NCBI GenBank assembly: GCA_002497075.1
Contig: DAML01000001.1
Span: 4,693 to 18,840, forward strand
Direction: 5' to 3'
Source of the DNA: Methanomassiliicoccaceae archaeon UBA472
Lineage (GTDB): Archaea; Thermoplasmatota; Thermoplasmata; Methanomassiliicoccales; UBA472
DNA length: 14,148 bases
The notes under the pieces are model-generated. The model had not been told where the DNA came from. It made no database searches and saw nothing but the letters and a program-made list of their open reading frames with translations. Each line of letters starts with the position of its first letter. The first letter of the stretch is position 1. A program made the position numbers and the translations under genes. Below are positions 6,528 through 13,999 of the stretch, piece by piece.

Positions 6528-7457
6528 ATGTCCGAGAAGAAGATCATGATGTGGATGAACGGCAAGTTGATCGAACAGGAGAAGGTGCTTCTGCCCTTCA
6601 TGACCCACGCCCTGCACTACGGCAGTGGGGTTTTCGAAGGCATCCGCATTTACGAGACGCCGAAGGGCAAGGCCGTGTTCCGGCTCAGGGAGCACATGGC
6701 GCGCTTCATGAATTCCGCGAAGGTCATGTGCATGGCCCACCCCTACACGGTGGACGAGCTGGTGGAGGCTACCCGGCTCGCGGTCCGCAACGCGGCGGAC
6801 AACGCTGACTACATCCGCCCATTGATGTGGTACGGGGAGAACGACGAGAACCGCATCGTCCTCAATCCGTTCAAGTTCAAGGTGAACACGGCCATAGCCT
6901 GCGCCCATATGGGGGCGTATCTCGGAAAGGAGAACATGGAGAAGGGGGCCAAGCTCATCACCTCCTCCTGGACCAAGCCGGCCAACACATCTACCTCATT
7001 GCAGGCCAAGATATGCGGCAACTATGTCAACTCCATCCTGGCCAAGATCGAATCGAACCAGCTGGGTGCCGACGAAGCGCTGATGCTGAACACCAACGGC
7101 ACCGTGGCCGAGGGGCCGGGCGAGAACATATTCATGATCAAGAACGGCAAGATCTACACACCGCCTCTGGCGTCCGGTGTTCTGGAAGGCATCACCAAGG
7201 ATTCCGTGGCCACCATCGCCCGGGACAAGGGCTACCAGATCATCGAGAAGGAGATCACCCGCTCCGAGATCTACATGTGCGACGAGTTCTTCATGACCGG
7301 AACAGCGGCGGAGGTAACTCCGATACGGTCGCTGGACCAGAGGGTCATCGGCGAGGGGAAGCGCGGGCCGATAACCAAGGACCTCCAGGAGGCGTTCTTC
7401 GAGGCCGCCCGCGGCAACGACCCTAAGTACAGCCACTGGCTGACGCTTGTGAACTGA
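6528..7457 (+). CDS. ilvE: Branched-chain amino acid aminotransferase
   Basis: A full-length (309-residue) fold-type IV PLP enzyme that interconverts Leu, Ile and Val with their 2-oxoacids, using 2-oxoglutarate/glutamate. Family marks in order: HYGSGVFEGIRIY at 30-42, the PLP lysine Lys161 in AKICGNYVNS, the PLP-contacting Glu195 in GTVAEGPGENIF, SGVLEGITKDSV at 216-227, and the substrate-side loop GTAAEVTPI at 258-266. The stretch before the lysine (NTSTSLQAKI) differs from the common 'IPPxAKxxGNY' and may tune the pocket. ATG 6528 has GGGAG 7 nt upstream. The 2-oxoacid:ferredoxin oxidoreductase genes start 61 bp later on the same strand, which suggests joint use of branched-chain 2-oxoacids. 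D-amino acid aminotransferase and 4-amino-4-deoxychorismate lyase share the fold but lack the GTAAEVTP loop. Confidence 0.93.
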   Translation: MSEKKIMMWMNGKLIEQEKVLLPFMTHALHYGSGVFEGIRIYETPKGKAVFRLREHMARFMNSAKVMCMAHPYTVDELVEATRLAVRNAADNADYIRPLMWYGENDENRIVLNPFKFKVNTAIACAHMGAYLGKENMEKGAKLITSSWTKPANTSTSLQAKICGNYVNSILAKIESNQLGADEALMLNTNGTVAEGPGENIFMIKNGKIYTPPLASGVLEGITKDSVATIARDKGYQIIEKEITRSEIYMCDEFFMTGTAAEVTPIRSLDQRVIGEGKRGPITKDLQEAFFEAARGNDPKYSHWLTLVN

Positions 7458-7479
7458 CAGGCGAAACACCTTCCACAAC

Positions 7480-7488
7480 CTTCTTATC
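7480..7488 (+). promoter_or_regulatory. Possible TATA box for the oxidoreductase operon
   Basis: CTTCTTATC lies 31-39 bp before ATG 7519, a little farther than the 27 bp seen at other genes. It could drive the operon independently of ilvE with a leader of about 8 nt. Weak evidence. Confidence 0.3.
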
Positions 7489-7518
7489 ACATTAGCTGGC
7501 AAACCCAGTTTCCCAGGG

Positions 7519-8427
7519 ATGAACATGTACGAGATCAGGTTCCACGGACGAGGAGGTCAGGGGGCGGTAATGGCCGCCCAGACGATAGCCGAGGCGGCGA
7601 TCCTGGAGGGGAAGCAGGCCCAAGCGTTCCCGTTCTTCGGCGCGGAGCGCCGCGGCGCTCCCGTGATGGCCTTCGCTAGAATTGACGATAAGCGCATATG
7701 CGACCGTACCCAGGTGTCCGAGCCGGACATGCTGGTGGTCATGGACGAATCCCTGCTGGATATCGAGCCGGTGGCCTCCGGCCTGAAGAAAGGCGGATGC
7801 GCGGTCGTCAACAGTTCCCTCGCCCCGTCCGATATCGATCTCGGCGTGGTAACGCGCTGCGTCAGCGTGGACGCCACCAGCATCGCCCTGGAGATGCTGA
7901 GGGCGCCGATAGTGAACACCTCGATATTGGGCGCCATGGCCCGCGCCGACGATTTCGTGAAGCTGGAATCGATACAGCAGGCCATAATGAACCGCTTCGG
8001 GGAGAAGCTGGGAGAAAAGGCCGGGCGTTTGAACGCCGAAGCGGCCAAGGCGGCCTACGACCGCTCCCGCGAGGGAACGTGCAGAGGCGAACGCAAGGTC
8101 CAGAAGAAGAACGCCTGGCTTCCGACCTGGCAGGAAACGCCTCCCGGCGTGGCGTTGCCGAAGACCACCAAGGCCGGCATGGCCGTCGGTCCCGGAAGCA
8201 TGACGCAGAACCTTACCGGCAGCTGGGGCGTTTCCAGCCCGGTCTATGACGATTCCAAGTGCATCAAGTGCCAGAGATGCTGGTTCATCTGTCCCGAAGG
8301 GTGCATCCGCCGTTCCGAGGACGGGGTGCTGCAGTTCGACATCCGCTACTGCAAGGGCTGCGGGCTGTGCGCCAAGGTGTGCCCCAAGGACGCTATACAA
8401 ATGAAGAGAAAGGGGGCGAAAGCGTGA
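7519..8427 (+). CDS. 2-oxoacid:ferredoxin oxidoreductase, fused gamma and delta subunits
   Basis: A 302-residue fusion of two subunits that are often separate in archaea. Residues 1-~180 are the gamma subunit: RFHGRGGQGAV at 7-17 and FPFFGAERRGAPVMAF at 38-52 are diagnostic of pyruvate and 2-oxoisovalerate oxidoreductases. Residues ~225-302 are the ferredoxin-like delta subunit with two [4Fe-4S] motifs, Cys248/251/254/258 and Cys278/281/284/288, each CxxCxxCxxxCP. The linker (~185-225) is polar and Pro-rich, and the delta part begins with the usual GSW sequence (234-236). The complex splits CoA-dependent 2-oxoacids into acyl-CoA and CO2 and passes electrons to ferredoxin, or runs in reverse. 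No in-frame stop or frameshift divides the parts. ATG 7525 is an alternative start. The stop overlaps the start of the alpha gene by 4 bp. Confidence 0.93.
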   Translation: MNMYEIRFHGRGGQGAVMAAQTIAEAAILEGKQAQAFPFFGAERRGAPVMAFARIDDKRICDRTQVSEPDMLVVMDESLLDIEPVASGLKKGGCAVVNSSLAPSDIDLGVVTRCVSVDATSIALEMLRAPIVNTSILGAMARADDFVKLESIQQAIMNRFGEKLGEKAGRLNAEAAKAAYDRSREGTCRGERKVQKKNAWLPTWQETPPGVALPKTTKAGMAVGPGSMTQNLTGSWGVSSPVYDDSKCIKCQRCWFICPEGCIRRSEDGVLQFDIRYCKGCGLCAKVCPKDAIQMKRKGAKA

Positions 8428-9599
8428 GATCGGTAAGAGCGTTAACGGGAAACGCCGCAGCGGCGTACGGCGTGAAGCTGTGCAGGCCAGAGGTCATACC
8501 TAATTATCCGATCACTCCCCAGACGATAATCATCGAGCAGATCGCCGATTTCATAAACGACGGGGATCTGGACGCGGATTTCATTCCGGCCGACAGCGAG
8601 CACTCGGCCATGAGCATGGCCATAGGAGCGGCGGCCACCGGCGTTCGGACGTTCACCGCCACCGCCTCGCACGGCCTGGCGCTCATGCACGAGATGCTCT
8701 ACGTGCCGCCGCAGGTCCGCCTTCCGATACTGCTGGTGAACGTGAACCGTTCGCTGGGTGCGGGAAGCGGCATCTGGGTGGAGTACAACGACTCCATGGC
8801 CGAGCGCGATTCGGGATGGATGCAGGCGTACGCCGAGGACAGCCAGGAGGTCCTGGACATGGTCATCCAGGCGTACCGCATAGCCGAGGACCCGCGAGTG
8901 GTGCTGCCGTTCATGCTCTGCCTGGACGGTTTCATACTTTCGCACACCGTGGAAAGGGTGGAAGTGCCGGACCAGGACGAGGTGGATTCCTTCCTGCCGA
9001 AGTTCAAGCCCCTGAACCGCCTCGATCCAAAGAACCCCATGAGCATCAACATCGCCGTCTCTCCGGCACACTCCATGGAGATGCGATACCAGCTGGACCG
9101 GCAGATGGATGGCGCCCGGGAGGTCATCGCCGAGGTGGATGAGCTCTTCGCCAAGGCCTTCGGAAGAAGATACGGCGGCCTCATCGACACCTACTGTATG
9201 GAGGACGCGGAGACGGCTCTCATTACGCTAGGAACGGCCACGTCGACCGCCAGGGTGGCGGTGGACGAGCTGCGGGCGGAAGGTAAGAAGGTCGGCCTGA
9301 TCAAGCTGCGCTTCGTACGTCCGTTCCCACACCAGGAGCTAAAGGACGCCATCAAGAAAGTGAAAGCACTGGGCGTCTTCGACCGTTCCATCTCCGTGAA
9401 CGGTTTCGGGCCGGTGTTCACTGAAGTTCGTAACTCACTGTACGGCAGCGGCACTCCGGTCACGGACCACATCGCCGGCATCGGCGGCCGGGACCTTAAG
9501 GTCGCCACGTTCAAGGAGATGTTCAAGGTGCTGGAGGACAGCGCCTCAGGAAAGAAGGTCAGGGACTGCACCTGGCACGGCCTGAGGGGGGAGATGTGA
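8424..9599 (+). CDS. 2-oxoacid:ferredoxin oxidoreductase, alpha subunit (PorA/VorA-type)
   Basis: A 391-residue subunit. Marks are NYPITPQT at 27-34, SEHSAMSMAIGAAATG at 58-73 with the TPP-activating Glu59, TASHGLALMHE at 80-90, and the domain II sequence LIKLRFVRPFP. These are typical of POR/VOR alpha, about 390 residues in the family. The start is GTG at 8424 in a GTGA overlap with the gamma-delta stop, with a G-rich ribosome site (AAAGGGGGCG) upstream. Starting farther upstream would add residues out of register with the family. The ORNISF-like element appears as FDRSISVNGFGPVFTEV. Sequence alone does not separate pyruvate from branched-chain 2-oxoacid specificity; the ilvE neighbour favours the latter. 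Confidence 0.93.
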   Translation: MRSVRALTGNAAAAYGVKLCRPEVIPNYPITPQTIIIEQIADFINDGDLDADFIPADSEHSAMSMAIGAAATGVRTFTATASHGLALMHEMLYVPPQVRLPILLVNVNRSLGAGSGIWVEYNDSMAERDSGWMQAYAEDSQEVLDMVIQAYRIAEDPRVVLPFMLCLDGFILSHTVERVEVPDQDEVDSFLPKFKPLNRLDPKNPMSINIAVSPAHSMEMRYQLDRQMDGAREVIAEVDELFAKAFGRRYGGLIDTYCMEDAETALITLGTATSTARVAVDELRAEGKKVGLIKLRFVRPFPHQELKDAIKKVKALGVFDRSISVNGFGPVFTEVRNSLYGSGTPVTDHIAGIGGRDLKVATFKEMFKVLEDSASGKKVRDCTWHGLRGEM

Positions 9600-10555
9600 T
9601 GGACCGCAAGATGAACATCCGGAACATGCCGAGCGAGGACCATCTGCTGTGCGGACAGGGCGCTTGCGCCGGCTGCGGCGTGGCCATCGCGGTCAGGAAT
9701 ATCATGAGGATACTGGGGGAGAACACCACCGTCTACGTTCCGGCCAGCTGCCTGCTGGTGTTCGGAGGGGGGATGTATCCTCACTCGGCGTTCGACGTGC
9801 CGTTCTTCTACAGCGCCTTCGAGAACACCGGGGCGGTCATATCCGGCATAAAAGCAGGATACCGCCGGCAGGGGAAGGATGTGACGGTGATAGGCATCGC
9901 CGGCGACGGCGGCACCTTCGATATCGGTCTGCAGGCTCTCGCGGGAGCGGCGGAACGCAACGAGGACGTCATCTACGTCTGCGTGGACAACGAGGCCTAC
10001 ATGAACACCGGGACGCAACGCTCCGGCTCCACGCCCTTCGGGGCCTGGACCACTACGACGCCCGTAGGAAAGAAGATCAAGGGCAAGCAGGGCTTCAAGA
10101 AGGACCTGATGTCCGTCGTATCGGGCCAGGACATCGCCTACGCTGCCACGCTGTCCATAGCGCACATGAACGACTTCGTGCAGAAGGTGGAGAAGGCCAA
10201 GAACCTCAAGGGATTCCGATTCCTGCACGTCATGACGCCCTGCGCCTCCGGCTGGAAGAGCGACCCCTCGGCGACGTACGACCTGGCCAACATGGCCGTG
10301 GAGACCGGCATGTGGTCCCTGTACGAGGTGGTGGACGGCGAGGTCAACATAACCTACCGCCCGAAGGAGATGCGGCCGGTGACGGAGTATCTGAAATTGC
10401 AGGGCCGCTTCAAGCACATGGGCAAGGAGGACGTGGACACCCTGCAGTCCTGGATCTGTAAGAAGTGGAACAAGCGTTACTGTCCCGCAGCTCCGCCAAT
10501 GGACGGCAAGGAAGAGGACCTGGCCTACGGCGGGGACGAGTGCGAGGGCGTCTGA
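9599..10555 (+). CDS. 2-oxoacid:ferredoxin oxidoreductase, beta subunit (PorB/VorB-type)
   Basis: A 318-residue TPP-binding subunit. The [4Fe-4S] ligands expected for the family are Cys23, Cys26 (GACAGCG), Cys51 (PASCLL) and Cys215 (TPCASGW). The TPP/Mg motif is GDGGTFDIG at 102-110, followed by DNEAYMNTG at 130-138. The C-terminal part contains RPVTEYLKLQGRFKHM, as in other beta subunits. The last ~30 residues (from WNKRYCPAAPP) are a charged tail with two more cysteines, which I do not recognise. ATG 9599 overlaps the alpha stop by one base (TGATG) and has GGGGGGAG 5 nt upstream. A GTG at 9596 would add one residue. The gene ends 6 bp from the stop of the convergent symporter gene. Confidence 0.93.
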   Translation: MDRKMNIRNMPSEDHLLCGQGACAGCGVAIAVRNIMRILGENTTVYVPASCLLVFGGGMYPHSAFDVPFFYSAFENTGAVISGIKAGYRRQGKDVTVIGIAGDGGTFDIGLQALAGAAERNEDVIYVCVDNEAYMNTGTQRSGSTPFGAWTTTTPVGKKIKGKQGFKKDLMSVVSGQDIAYAATLSIAHMNDFVQKVEKAKNLKGFRFLHVMTPCASGWKSDPSATYDLANMAVETGMWSLYEVVDGEVNITYRPKEMRPVTEYLKLQGRFKHMGKEDVDTLQSWICKKWNKRYCPAAPPMDGKEEDLAYGGDECEGV

Positions 10556-10561
10556 GCGTAC

Positions 10562-12139
10562 TTAGCGATCGTCTATTAGCACTCCAACGATCAAAGCGAT
10601 CACCGAGGTCGGAAGGGCGATCACCAGTGGATCGACCACTGTCCACGGACTACCTAGAACCGCGTCCGTTCCGAACAGGGCCTTGGACATTCCGAGCACC
10701 GAGGATTCCTTGATGTGCACGAAGGCGGTCCACAGGAACCAGGTTCCGGCGCCGACCGCCAAGCTCATCTTGGCCGCGAGAACCGAAGGCTTCTCCGAGA
10801 ATATCGCTAATGTGAACAGCGGAAGGAACGCCGCCGCGCTCAGCCCCATGAACATTGCCGTCGCACGAGCGATTATGCTGCCCGGCATCACGAACGCCAG
10901 GGCGATACTCGCGACTATCATCAGCGCCGTGCCGGTCCGGTTCGCTCTCAGCGAGCAATCTCCGTCCCTTTCCCTGCGCAGGTTCAAGGGCATGAGCCGG
11001 CAGCTCTTGACATGCGTCCAGAGGTCGTGCCCGGCCGCCGATCCCATGGAATGGAACAAGGCGCTCAGGGTGGACATGGCCGCCGCCAGCAAGGTTAGCA
11101 TGAACAGCACGACGATCACGTCCGGCATGGCCGAGTTGATGTAGAGCGGTATTATCTGGTCGATGTTGCCGCTGACCATGGTCGTGGATATGACCCCGTT
11201 GTTCCGGTTAAAATAAACGTTCGTCAGAGCGCCGACGGTGAAGGCCACGCCCGTGCACAGGAGGATGAACAGCCCGCCCACCGGGATGGCCCGGTTGAGC
11301 GACCGGTCGTCCTTGGCGGTCATGTAGCGGACGACCAGCTGCGGCTGCGCCAGGACGCCTATCCCCACGCCCATGACGATGGTGGTTATCAGGGTGAACC
11401 AGATGGGGGAGCCGAACTCGGGCATCGCCGTCCATCCGGTCATGCCCTGCCCGACCAGTCCGGCCGGGACCAGGGAGGCCATGTCCGTGAGCTCCTGATG
11501 AGCGCCTGTAACTCCTCCCAGGGTCATATAGGTGATGATAAGAATGGCCACCATCCCGAACACCAAGATGCCGCCCTGGAAGGCGTCGGTGTACATAACG
11601 GCCAGGATCCCTCCGAAGACGACGTACAGAGCGGTTATCAGGGCGAACCCCAGGAGCGCCGTCGTGTAGTCAATTCCCAATGTGGTCTCGATGAAACGAG
11701 AACCGCCGATCAGGACGGCCGAGGAATACAGGGGCATGGAGGCCAGGATTATGACGCTCGTGCCGTACTGAAGGAAATCCGATCTGTAACGTTTGGCGAG
11801 GAGGTCCGGCAGCGTTACCGCCCCCAGGCTTTGGCCTATGCGGCGGGTCCTCTTCCCGTAAACGATGAAGGCGATGAGCACCCCGACGCCGATGCATAGG
11901 ACCGTGAGCCAAATAATACCCATACCCAGTTGCGCAGCGACCCCTCCGAATCCGACTATGGCCGAGGTGCTTATGAACGTGGAACCGTAGGAAAGCCCGA
12001 TGATGGCCGGATGGACCTTACGTCCGGCAAGAAGATAGTCCTCCCCTTTCTTTGTGCGCCTGTACGCGACCACGGACATGGCGAGAAGGATCGCCACATA
12101 AAGAGCAGTGAAGGCGGCCAGGGTGAGGACGTCAACCAA
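10562..12139 (-). CDS. Sodium:solute symporter (SSS family), downstream copy
   Basis: A 525-residue, 13-helix-type transporter of the SSS family (PutP, PanF and MctP relatives), coupling Na+ entry to solute uptake. Visible marks: DYLLAGRKVHP at 34-44, GSTFISTSAIVGFGG at 52-66 in the first core helix, and AAAMSTLSALFHSMG from about residue 352, whose Ser-Thr (MST 355-357) corresponds to the Na+-binding pair of the family. The substrate is not deducible. The start is a TTG at 12139 with GGAGGGG just upstream. Its MVDVL then aligns with MVNQL at the start of the upstream paralogue without a gap. An ATG at 12175 gives 12 extra residues that fall inside the preceding small gene and have no counterpart in the paralogue. 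The TTG overlaps the small gene's stop by 8 bp, implying translational coupling. The stop is 6 bp from that of the beta subunit gene. Confidence 0.92.
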   Translation of the reverse strand: MVDVLTLAAFTALYVAILLAMSVVAYRRTKKGEDYLLAGRKVHPAIIGLSYGSTFISTSAIVGFGGVAAQLGMGIIWLTVLCIGVGVLIAFIVYGKRTRRIGQSLGAVTLPDLLAKRYRSDFLQYGTSVIILASMPLYSSAVLIGGSRFIETTLGIDYTTALLGFALITALYVVFGGILAVMYTDAFQGGILVFGMVAILIITYMTLGGVTGAHQELTDMASLVPAGLVGQGMTGWTAMPEFGSPIWFTLITTIVMGVGIGVLAQPQLVVRYMTAKDDRSLNRAIPVGGLFILLCTGVAFTVGALTNVYFNRNNGVISTTMVSGNIDQIIPLYINSAMPDVIVVLFMLTLLAAAMSTLSALFHSMGSAAGHDLWTHVKSCRLMPLNLRRERDGDCSLRANRTGTALMIVASIALAFVMPGSIIARATAMFMGLSAAAFLPLFTLAIFSEKPSVLAAKMSLAVGAGTWFLWTAFVHIKESSVLGMSKALFGTDAVLGSPWTVVDPLVIALPTSVIALIVGVLIDDR

Positions 12140-12251
12140 CGTTTTCCCCTCCGTCGTTCCAATGAAGAATGCCATACGCCAAGCAGATGATCCCCATCCC
12201 TATAGCCAGGGCGTAGCCCACTATGATCTGCGGATCGTCTATGCCGAACAA
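12132..12251 (-). CDS. Symporter small accessory protein, downstream copy (39 residues)
   Basis: A microprotein that begins FGIDDPQIIVGYAL and continues as one membrane helix (about residues 9-28) before a polar WNDGGENVG end. It starts with TTG at 12251, preceded by AGGGGGAAGGGG. An in-frame TAA lies only 12 bp upstream, so no longer form exists. It overlaps the symporter gene by 8 bp. The same N-terminal motif and helix occur in the microprotein before the second symporter (14000-14110), strong evidence that both are genes. From memory, annotation pipelines call such proteins 'symporter small accessory protein'. A role as a subunit that stabilises or regulates the SSS transporter is likely but inferred. 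Confidence 0.82.
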   Translation of the reverse strand: MFGIDDPQIIVGYALAIGMGIICLAYGILHWNDGGENVG

Positions 12252-12267
12252 GCCCCTTCCCCCTTAC

Positions 12268-12291
12268 CGGTCTTCCTTCAGGATCGGACCG
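12268..12291 (-). promoter_or_regulatory. Leader hairpin before the downstream symporter module
   Basis: In the predicted leader (about 12311 to 12252), CGGTC pairs with GACCG, and inside it TCC pairs with GGA around a four-base loop. It ends 16 bp before the TTG start, just upstream of the G-rich ribosome site. It is modest in size and could affect mRNA stability or translation. Confidence 0.25.
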
Positions 12292-12334
12292 CGTTGGTAG
12301 CAGGCCCGTTGGGAGGCCATATCCTTTTTGATTA

Positions 12335-12342
12335 ATATATAT
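12335..12342 (-). promoter_or_regulatory. TATA box for the downstream symporter module
   Basis: ATATATAT within AACATATATATTAATC on the minus strand is the strongest AT-rich box in the window. It predicts a start near 12311 and a leader of about 60 nt, so the downstream module can be expressed independently of the upstream one. Confidence 0.55.
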
Positions 12343-12344
12343 GT

Positions 12345-12374
12345 TACACGCTAGCACGCCACACGGTAGCACGC
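12345..12374 (-). repeat. Tandem 15-bp direct repeat next to the TATA box (operator candidate)
   Basis: Two adjacent 15-bp units, 12345-12359 and 12360-12374, agree at 13 of 15 positions (plus-strand units TACACGCTAGCACGC and CACACGGTAGCACGC). They start 2 bp upstream of the TATA box at 12335-12342, where archaeal activators and TFB-recruiting regulators bind. The binding protein is unknown. Confidence 0.5.
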
Positions 12375-12380
12375 TTGTTC

Positions 12381-12400
12381 TAGAAAAAATGAAAGAAAAG
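12381..12400 (-). terminator. T-rich terminator after the upstream symporter gene
   Basis: Two bases after the TAA of the symporter gene, the minus strand reads CTTTTCTTTCATTTTTTCTA, with T runs of 4, 3 and 6. This fits archaeal T-tract termination and separates the two symporter modules. Confidence 0.55.
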
Positions 12401-12402
12401 GT

Positions 12403-13998
12403 TTACGCCTCGGCCGTGGCCGGGGAGCGCCTCCTTTCGATCAGGGTGCCGATGATCATGGCGGCGATCGACAGCGGCAGGGCGATGAACAGGGAGTCCA
12501 CCACGGTCCAGGGGAAATCAAGCACCGATGGGTTCCCGGTCAGCATCTCCGAGACACTGAGCACGCTGGACTCGGCCTGGTGCACGAACACTGTCCATAC
12601 CGCCCAGGCGACACTTCCGGTCAGCAGGCTCGCTATGGCTCCCAGCCGCGAGGGGCTCTTGGAGAACACGGCTACGGTGTACGCGGGGAGGAACGCCGCG
12701 GCGCACAGGCCCATGAACATCGCCGTCGCCCGGGCGATGATGTCCCCGGGCATGATGAATGCCAGACCCAAGCTGACGGCGATCATCAAGAACGTACCGA
12801 TCTTGTTCACCCTGAGCTTCGAGGCGTCCTCGTCGCTACCGCGCAGTTTCAACGGGAAGAACTTGGCCCTGCGGATGTGCACCCATATATCGTGCCCGGC
12901 CGCCGTGCCCATAACGTGGAACAGCGAGCTCATGGTGGACATGGCCGCCGCCAGAAGAACGAGAACGAACATCACCACCAGCCATTCCGGCATGGCGGTA
13001 TCGATGAACAGCGGGACGATATTGTCAATGTTCCCGGTCATCTCCGTGGAGATCTTTCCGAACTTCTCGTAGAAATAGACGTTGGTCAGCGCCCCCATGG
13101 TGTAGGCCACGCCGGTGGTGATGAGGATGAATATCGCTCCCACGGGTATGGCCCGGTTCAGGGCCTTTCCGTCCTTGGCGGTCATGAAACGTACCGCCAA
13201 CTGAGGTTGGGCCAGCACTCCTATGCCCACTCCCATGATTATCGTCGTCACCAGGGTGTACCAGGTGGCCGAGCCCAGCTCGGGGAACGAGGTCCAGCCG
13301 GTCATGCCGGTGCTGGCCAGTCCAGCCGGTACCAGATGGGACATGTCGGTTAGGCTTTGAAAACCGTCGAATCCGCCAACAGCCGACAAGGTGAGGATCA
13401 TGATGGCGCTCATGCCGAAGATCATAAGCGAGGCTTGCAGTGCGTCGGTGTACATGACGGCCACCAATCCTCCGAAGACGACGTAGGCGGCGGTGATCAC
13501 CGTCAGCCCGATTATGGCCCAGAGGTACGGAACGTCAAGCACCTGCTCGATGAAGCGTCCGCCGCCGATGAGCACTGCAGACGAATACAGGGGCATGCCG
13601 ACCATGATGATCAGGCCGGTCACATACTGCACGAAATTGGACTTGTACACCTTGCCGAGAAGGTCAGGGAAGGTGAGCGCACCCAGCTTCTTGCCTATGC
13701 GTCTGGTCGGCTTGCCGAACACCATGAAGGCTATGAGCACGCCCACCGAAATGTTCAGCATCACCAGCCAGATGATGCCCATGCCGAGCTTGGCGGCGTA
13801 CCCGCCGAAGCCAACGATGGCCGAGGTGCTGATGAACGTGGCACCGTACGACAGACCGAGGATGACCGGATGGATGTTCCTCCCGGCCAGCATGTAGTCG
13901 GCGTTGCACTTGGTCCTCTTATAACCCAGCCAGGCCAGGTAGAAGATCAATACCGAGTAGACCGCCGTGGCCGCCCAGAAGTAAAGTTGGTTGACCAT
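12403..13998 (-). CDS. Sodium:solute symporter (SSS family), upstream copy
   Basis: A 531-residue SSS transporter with about 13 helices, aligning without gaps over at least the first 200 residues with the symporter at 10562-12139 and sharing roughly half or more of its residues by eye. Marks are DYMLAGRNIHP at 34-44, GATFISTSAIVGFGG at 52-66, GVLAQPQLAVRFMTAKD, and the Na+-site sequence AAAMSTMSSLFHVMG with MST at about 353-355. The C-terminal end (ERRRSPATAEA) is longer than in the paralogue, which stops at LIDDR. ATG 13998 lies one base after the stop of its small partner gene, whose end supplies GAGGAGG as ribosome site. Substrates known for the family include sugars, proline, pantothenate and short organic acids; which one applies is not visible. 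Confidence 0.95.
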   Translation of the reverse strand: MVNQLYFWAATAVYSVLIFYLAWLGYKRTKCNADYMLAGRNIHPVILGLSYGATFISTSAIVGFGGYAAKLGMGIIWLVMLNISVGVLIAFMVFGKPTRRIGKKLGALTFPDLLGKVYKSNFVQYVTGLIIMVGMPLYSSAVLIGGGRFIEQVLDVPYLWAIIGLTVITAAYVVFGGLVAVMYTDALQASLMIFGMSAIMILTLSAVGGFDGFQSLTDMSHLVPAGLASTGMTGWTSFPELGSATWYTLVTTIIMGVGIGVLAQPQLAVRFMTAKDGKALNRAIPVGAIFILITTGVAYTMGALTNVYFYEKFGKISTEMTGNIDNIVPLFIDTAMPEWLVVMFVLVLLAAAMSTMSSLFHVMGTAAGHDIWVHIRRAKFFPLKLRGSDEDASKLRVNKIGTFLMIAVSLGLAFIMPGDIIARATAMFMGLCAAAFLPAYTVAVFSKSPSRLGAIASLLTGSVAWAVWTVFVHQAESSVLSVSEMLTGNPSVLDFPWTVVDSLFIALPLSIAAMIIGTLIERRRSPATAEA

Positions 13999-13999
13999 C

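Noticed and set aside
8259..8423. Upstream extension of the alpha subunit frame by 55 codons
   Set aside because: The extension overlaps the iron-sulfur region of the gamma-delta gene and is unlike any alpha subunit; GTG 8424 gives the family length.
9191..10417. 408-residue minus-strand frame across the alpha and beta subunit genes
   Set aside because: It is a shadow frame; both plus-strand frames have clear family motifs and coupled starts.
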